A DNA stretch of 64,000 nt from Phlebotomus papatasi (taxonomy: Eukaryota; Arthropoda; Insecta; Diptera; Psychodidae): positions 65,224,001-65,288,000 of the forward strand of contig NC_077222.1 in NCBI RefSeq assembly GCF_024763615.1, given 5' to 3'. The position numbers were made by a program, and so were the translations under genes. Of this stretch, positions 58,524 through 64,000 are shown in pieces; position 1 is the stretch's first letter, and each line of letters opens with the position of its first letter. The notes below the pieces were generated by a model. That model saw only the letters and a list, made by a program, of their open reading frames with translations. It was not told where the DNA came from and did not search any database.

Positions 58524-59226
58524 TACAAGGCTTGCATGGCTTTTCAGGGGAATGGTGTTTCACTAACAAAAAAAAAAATAGACAAAAAATAACACTGATG
58601 AGGCAATTTATCACACCTAATGATAATTTTATCGATCGCAGAATTTTAATTATTGTTTAAATTATTAAACGTTATCAAGTTTTCTAAAAAAAAAAAAATG
58701 TTACTTTGTGAAAATTTTCCGATAGTTCAAATTAGATGGCAGCTAATCGCAAATTTTATCATTTATTGGATAAATCAGGATGTGTGGAAAGTGCACGCAA
58801 CCTGGATAAAATGGATCAGGGATTAAATCGCCATAGGCTAGGGCTCTACCTCTACCTCACTCATCAATTACCAACCTTTAAAATAAGAACAGGAAAATTA
58901 TAATAACCCTATAGACTGATTTTCACATACACTAGGAAAAATAAAAATATTATTTGTATAATACAAAGTAATTAAATTACTGTATTTTACTCAATACGTT
59001 AAATGAACTTTTTAATTATTTTTATTGAACATGCAACGATCTTACCTAATAAAAACAAATTAATTATAAAAATCATAAAAACAGTTTTTTTTAAACCTTT
59101 CAAACTTCGAAAATTAATGTTTTTAGATGAATTATTAATTCTCTAAAAGGTTGTCAAAAATAAACGAGGGTAAAAGTCAAATGAGTCAGATGATTTTTTT
59201 AATTTTTTGTTTTAAATGAAAATATA

Positions 59227-59419
59227 GGGGAAACTACTTTCCCTTCGAACTATTATGGCTTCGAAAATAATGTGAATTTTCTTTAAGTTTTCCTAAGAGC
59301 CTAAACATTTCTATTAAATATTAGTTAGCTTATTATCAATTGTGAAAATCATCATGTGGAAATCTCTTTTAGGAAAGTATGAGAAATTCATGAACATTCG
59401 AAGGGAGAGTACTTTCCCC
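59227..59419. mobile_element. TTCGAA MITE, copy 4
   Basis: TA on both flanks; left GGGGAAACTACTTTCCCTTC and right GAGAGTACTTTCCCC. It is shorter and more diverged than the other three copies. Confidence 0.75.
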
Positions 59420-60042
59420 TACCCCTGTTCAAAAAAGATCGAAATTTAATATTTTTTCATTAAAAATTTTAATTATGAAATAAATAGATGCAAACAAAGC
59501 CTTAGGAAAATGCAAAGATTACCTATTTATAATAATGCGATAAATAGATAATCTAGAAACTAAAATTATAAAAAAAAAGTTTCTTCCAGTTAAGTAGATG
59601 AGTTTCCATTTTTTCGGAATTTTTTCCGTAGAAGTTTTTTAACGGGGTTTAAGAAATTCTCAAAGCTTTCTCAATTAAAGACTTTTTTATAATAATAATA
59701 AAATATTTGTGGCTCAAAAAGTTATTATATTTGCATTATGAATTTAAGGTATTTCGGTCCTATAATAGAATTTTAGTTTTATTTAATATTAACTTCTTTT
59801 CCTTTAAGTGCCTACATTTTTCATAAAGTAATCGATTGAAATTTCAAAATAGTTTTTTTAATTGACAAATAATTTTATATATTTTCAAAATATTTGTATA
59901 TTTTTTTTAAATAAAAAAGTAAAATAGTTTAAAATATACGCATGAAAATTGATAATATCTCTTCAGATTAAACTTGATCCAGAAAAATTTGAATTTAATC
60001 AATGATTCTAAAAACCAATTTTTCTGGGTGTAGTGCCTACAG

Positions 60043-60297
60043 CATCCAACAAGTCGTCAGAGTGAAAGGTATCATCGTGTTGAAAAGCTCACCAAAGACG
60101 CTCTCAACTGCTCAAACTGCGATAAAATGCACACTACGAAATTCTGGATTGGTGATCAGCAGAACTTTCCCCAACCGATCAATCCAGATATACACCGCCT
60201 CGATATTTCCTCTCTCAAGCGGGAAAGATCATCAACGAGGAAGCCCCTGCAAGCGCGTGCTGGCTGGAAAAGTTACAGTGGATTTAATTTGATCTGA
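60043..60297 (+). CDS. Candidate terminal exon of an unrecognised gene
   Basis: After a possible acceptor (GTGCCTACAG) a frame of 84 codons runs to TGA. It contains RYHRVEKLTKDALNCSNCDK, MHTTKFWIGDQQNFPQP and a basic serine-rich end (SLKRERSSTRKPLQARAGW). An AATAAA signal follows 51 bases after the stop at 60349. The segment is clearly GC-richer than the AT-rich DNA on both sides. A CXXC pair (CSNC) suggests a metal site at most. No upstream exon was identified, and a decayed transposon gene is an alternative. Confidence 0.35.
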   Translation, partial: HPTSRQSERYHRVEKLTKDALNCSNCDKMHTTKFWIGDQQNFPQPINPDIHRLDISSLKRERSSTRKPLQARAGWKSYSGFNLI

Positions 60298-61188
60298 CAA
60301 TCCTTGTGTCTCCGCTCCCGCGACAGTGCACTAGCGATGGAAGTGTTGAATAAACCAAAATAGATGAAAATATTTTTAACTATTATGCTTGTTTTTTTTA
60401 CTGAAACACGAAGCAGTTTATTGCAATTCGGAGAAAAAGGGCGATAATTGGAAATCGTTAATGGGAATTTTCACTAATTTTGTCCCTAGAGAAGATTAAA
60501 GTGGAATTGGGGATATTATATTCTAGCTTATTCAACATAATATTGGAATAAATTGAGACATTAATAGATATTGATATTATTTTTTTGGTCTACTGCATTT
60601 CAATCCTTTGATCGATGCAAATTTTTGACGATTGTAATTAAATATTCAATACAGATTATGTTATTCAAGCTGAAGTAATAAATATTATATTAGAAAAAAT
60701 TATCTGGATACAATATTTAGGATGAATATAAGACATGTGATACTTAACATTTAATAATATTACTAATACATGTGTTACATACTTAATTTGTTATTTTAAT
60801 TGCATCCTTCTTCGTTTGTTAATGATTTAATGAGAAATGTGCTTTTATATTTTCTGTTTTTTAGTTGTTTCTCATTTTTCTGAAATCTAACTAAAATCAT
60901 TTTTAATCCTAATTTTTTTTACAGGATCTTTTAAAATGTTGGACATTTAACGAGATTCATAACGTCTATCTGGCACAAATTTAAAGCCTTCATACGTGCC
61001 TTTAAGTCAAGATAATAGAAAATATTAATTTCAGAATTTGCTACTTTTTATATTTTTACCCTAATTATTCATAAAATTGTATTAAAAAAATAAAATCAAA
61101 AAACTTAAATTTTTAACTTAAAAATTAATAATAAAATGTTATTTAAATTAACATTTAAATTTCTAAGACCAAACCTAGATCGATTGGT

Positions 61189-61424
61189 TGGGAAAGCGCG
61201 CTACCTTCGGACAATTCAAGCTTTGAACAACTCATTTTTTTCAATATGTTTTTAATGAAAATTACCTATTATAATGGCGTATAACCTATTATACCTATTA
61301 TAATTGCTAGTCCAATGCCTTAAATTTCAAAAAAAGAGCTGTGGGTGAAATCCATAAGGAACATAAATAGAAAAAAAATGAATTGTCCGAAGCTTGAGTC
61401 GTCCGAAGGTAGCTCGCTTTCCCC
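61189..61424. mobile_element. TA-type MITE, word CTACCTTCGGAC
   Basis: Inverted ends GGGAAAGCGCGCTACCTTCG with ACAATTCAAGC, and TTGTCCGAAGCTTGAGTCGT, CCGAAGGTAGCTCGCTTTCC then CC and TA. About 236 bp; the left flank is changed. Confidence 0.7.
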
Positions 61425-61639
61425 TACATAATGAAATCCTAACAAATTGAAAATTGTTTATCGTTGTTATAAATATATGACAAATGGCAGTATAATTGAT
61501 TTTGCAATAAATATATACTTCATACGTACTAATACGTTAATTCTAAACGGGTATAAGTCAACAAAGAGGTGAAAGGGGTGAAAGAAAATTCAGGTAGCTT
61601 TAGAACGTTTGGAACTCTTGCTGTGTCCTATAATAATAA

Positions 61640-61905
61640 TAATGGTGACACAACGTTCCATATAAGAACTAGGCCTTCCCACAAGGGGAGTTCGGTACAT
61701 CCAATTATTCTTTCTTATAAAGGGATAGGGTTATCAGTCCCATGCCCGTAGAATCAAGTGCAGTGAAGTTCGCTGGATGCAATTCGAAATTCGAACACCT
61801 TTAACGCCAGAAAAATTTCTGGTGACTTAAAGGGGATTCGAACCCGGGACATTTGCATCATAAAGCGAGTGCTCTACCCGCTCTACCACTTGACCCATTG
61901 AGTGC
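61640..61905 (-). mobile_element. tRNA-derived SINE with (ATT)n tail
   Basis: Minus strand: A-box region GGTCAAGTGGTAGAGCGGGT, B-box CCCGGGTTCGAATCCCC, a body including AGAAATTTTTCTGGCG and GGGAAGGCCTAGTTCTTATA, and a tail ATTATTATTATTAT. A different family from the SINEs at 2719 and 17350. The head is close to a tRNA but has an extra repeat of GGTAGAGC and no good cloverleaf. Confidence 0.7.
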
Positions 61906-62048
61906 CCTCATTGCTGAGTCGAACTTCCTTAATTTTCTCGGGATTTTTAATTAGATTAGCTCATCAATTGCGCGGGGAAAAAAGTAATAAAAAAAGGAGT
62001 AGAAACTAGAAACCAATTTTAATGCTTTTTATCGCCTGCCAGAAATTT

Positions 62049-62092
62049 ATGTCCAACTTGTACCACTGTCTAACTTGTACCACTTTACCCTA
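62049..62092. mobile_element. Terminal fragment of the ACAAGTTGGAC element
   Basis: Two modules, GTCCAACTTGTACCACT and GTCTAACTTGTACCACTTTA, then CCC and TA, matching the right end at 39150-39179. The left end is not found. Confidence 0.6.
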
Positions 62093-62892
62093 CTACTTCA
62101 CTGGCTGTGTAATCTTTGAAACGTTTGATTTTACAAATTCATATTTTAAGTTTTACAATTCAGTACCAGAAACCCGCCGCAAAAGAAGGGATGTAGAGTG
62201 CGTTTTTTTTTTGTTTGTAGAGTTAGCGGCAAAAAGACTATTCAAACTCTCTAAATGGAGATAAGATCTCTGGAGAATCAAAATTAATTAAATATAAAAA
62301 GATAAATTACAGAGAAAAAATTAAAAATATGACTAAACCTTGTATAATCATTTAATATAAAAAAAATTACATTAAATGACCGTTAAGACGACAGTTTCAA
62401 AGCGTCTCACGATACACTTATTTGGACTTAAGCTGAGAGTGTGGCTTAATAATCCAATCAGAAGTCAAAAGTTTCCAAAAAAATCTTGACCAATAAGAAA
62501 TTAGAGAATTTAAGCCATAATGTCTAAGCCTAGGTCTGAAGCCCGTATAAGCCGTCGAAGCCATCTCTCGGCTAATCTTCAAGTCTGTCAAGGCCTTTAC
62601 AATAATTACAAAATATCTCGAATTTATAATACATAGTTTGAAAAGATTAACTCGTTGAGATGACGGCCTGATATGAGTTAATATTATTGTTTTGTAATAC
62701 CGAGCCATACATGGATTACATTTCAATATTCGGATTTGAATGCAAGTATTAGATAGTGGTATCTTATAGTGTGTCTTCGAGGGAATATTGAGGAAATCAC
62801 TCTTTATTCTAAATATATAGGTACTTCCCTTCCTATTCATTGAAATATTTATCAACCTCATACAAACATTTTTTATACAAATTATACGCAAT

Positions 62893-64000
62893 GAAAAATT
62901 TGATTTGGTGGCTAATTCTACCCCGGTCTCCCCTAATGGATTTTCATGATCGAGTATCGTTTCTCCATTATTTAGTTGCTTCTAAATTGATTTTATTTTG
63001 CAAACACATCTCTTAAATTGGTTATACTATTGAGCAAGATGATGCTTCCTCTATAAAGAAAAAATAACTTAGAACAATTAATTAGTGAATTTGGACAAGG
63101 AAATTGACCCAAAGAAAGGCAATAATTCATAATTTGAGGAGAGAAAATTTTTCAATGAGGCATGAAGGAAAGGCACCCTCAACCATGGCGCCAAAAATGT
63201 CTCAATCTGTTGTCAATAAAGTTGTTTGCTCTGGAGTATAAGACAGGTCAATCTCTCTGCACCACATAAGGTTACTTCTGGAGGCTGGAAATCCTTTCGT
63301 AATTGCATAATTTATTGCTGATTCATTTGTGAGAGAAACATGAAATTTTTGTCAACGATTGTGTAAATTATGAACCACTCCTTCTGCTACTTCACAAATC
63401 CACACAGGAAGGTGTTGCTTGTGACGGGAAATTATTTATTTTCCTCATTTTTTGTCACCACAAACATGACGGTTTCAATTAAAATACCCATTTTCCTGGC
63501 TTTCAGGATGCAAAAGAGATGCATAGTTTGTGCCAGGCTCAGAAAAATGTGCAGCTCGGAGGAAATTGATGATTGCATTGAATTTGGTTAATTAGGTTAC
63601 CGAGGAAGTCCAAAACATAATGAGAATACGCTTCCTGGATTTCCCAAAGAATTTTCCCTGATCTTTCACTTACAATGTCATATTTAATTATAAATTTAGC
63701 AATTTATTACATTTTTAATTTCCAACAATTATATTTTGCCAGAGAATCACCATTTAATTAAAATTCCTTTGAGATTTAGAGGATCACGCAAAAATTATAT
63801 TTATTCAAGATGGACATGGAATGATATGTTTAACACATATTCGCATTATCGTGATCGTAAATATGCGTCTGATTCTGTCAACCACAATTTGGTGGATGAA
63901 TAAAAAGAGTTACTGATGAGTAGGAAGACAGACTTTCCCGATCGGAATGTCTGTCTGTGATGGGACATCAGTTGAAAATGCCCCGCCTCGATTTAAACGA
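62893..64000. other. No gene I can support; one element terminus
   Basis: GGCTAATTCTACCCCGGTCT then CCCC and TA at 62911-62936 is a right terminus of the TAGGGGAGACYGGGG type; its left partner was not located. A 73-codon plus frame at 63370-63591 contains a possible internal acceptor but no recognisable domain. Confidence 0.4.

Noticed and set aside
61835..61905. Functional tRNA gene on the minus strand
   Set aside because: The promoter boxes are good, but the A-box region is duplicated, no clean acceptor stem pairs, and a SINE body and ATT tail follow.

Overview
The window looks like AT-rich nuclear DNA of an insect. Two protein-coding genes are secure: the gamma-tubulin complex subunit GCP2 (Drosophila Grip84) and the TRPA-type cation channel painless. 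Both read as dipteran orthologues, and the painless protein matches the Drosophila channel closely around the S1 segment. With multi-kilobase introns and a very high load of small repeats, a nematoceran fly such as a phlebotomine sand fly is my best guess. The species is inference.

Layout. Positions 1-36700 are almost free of recognisable genes. They hold palindromic-ended transposable elements, tRNA-derived SINEs, LINE tails with (AATTG)n ends, a tandem repeat, a GC-rich LTR-like segment and a very strong 57-bp hairpin. One likely coding exon of an unrecognised minus-strand gene lies at 18615-18859, and two weaker minus-strand exon candidates lie at 7762-7852 and 8687-8863. GCP2 occupies 36793-52130 on the plus strand in four exons whose splice sites and phases join cleanly; introns 1 and 3 (about 6.9 and 5.9 kb) are packed with nested transposons. 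painless occupies 52221-54932 on the minus strand as one uninterrupted coding exon, with a 3' splice acceptor four bases before its ATG, so its 5' leader is spliced. The two genes converge with only 90 bp between their stop codons. Positions 55000-64000 hold more elements, a SINE and one candidate plus-strand terminal exon at 60043-60297.

The most unusual pattern is in the repeats. At least fifteen elements are flanked by TA and begin with related ends such as TAGGGGAAA or TAGGGTAA, yet each carries its own 10-20 base internal word. That word is repeated within each terminal repeat and again, in both orientations, inside the longer elements. The word differs between elements but agrees among copies within one element. 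Elements with other ends (TTAA-flanked, ACACNGTAAAA, CTCTGAAAAAA, CCCGGCGG) show the same design. One of these encloses a near-perfect 757-bp-arm palindrome made from a Tc1-type transposase gene. Another carries an exon-like fragment resembling a pipsqueak/CENP-B helix-turn-helix.
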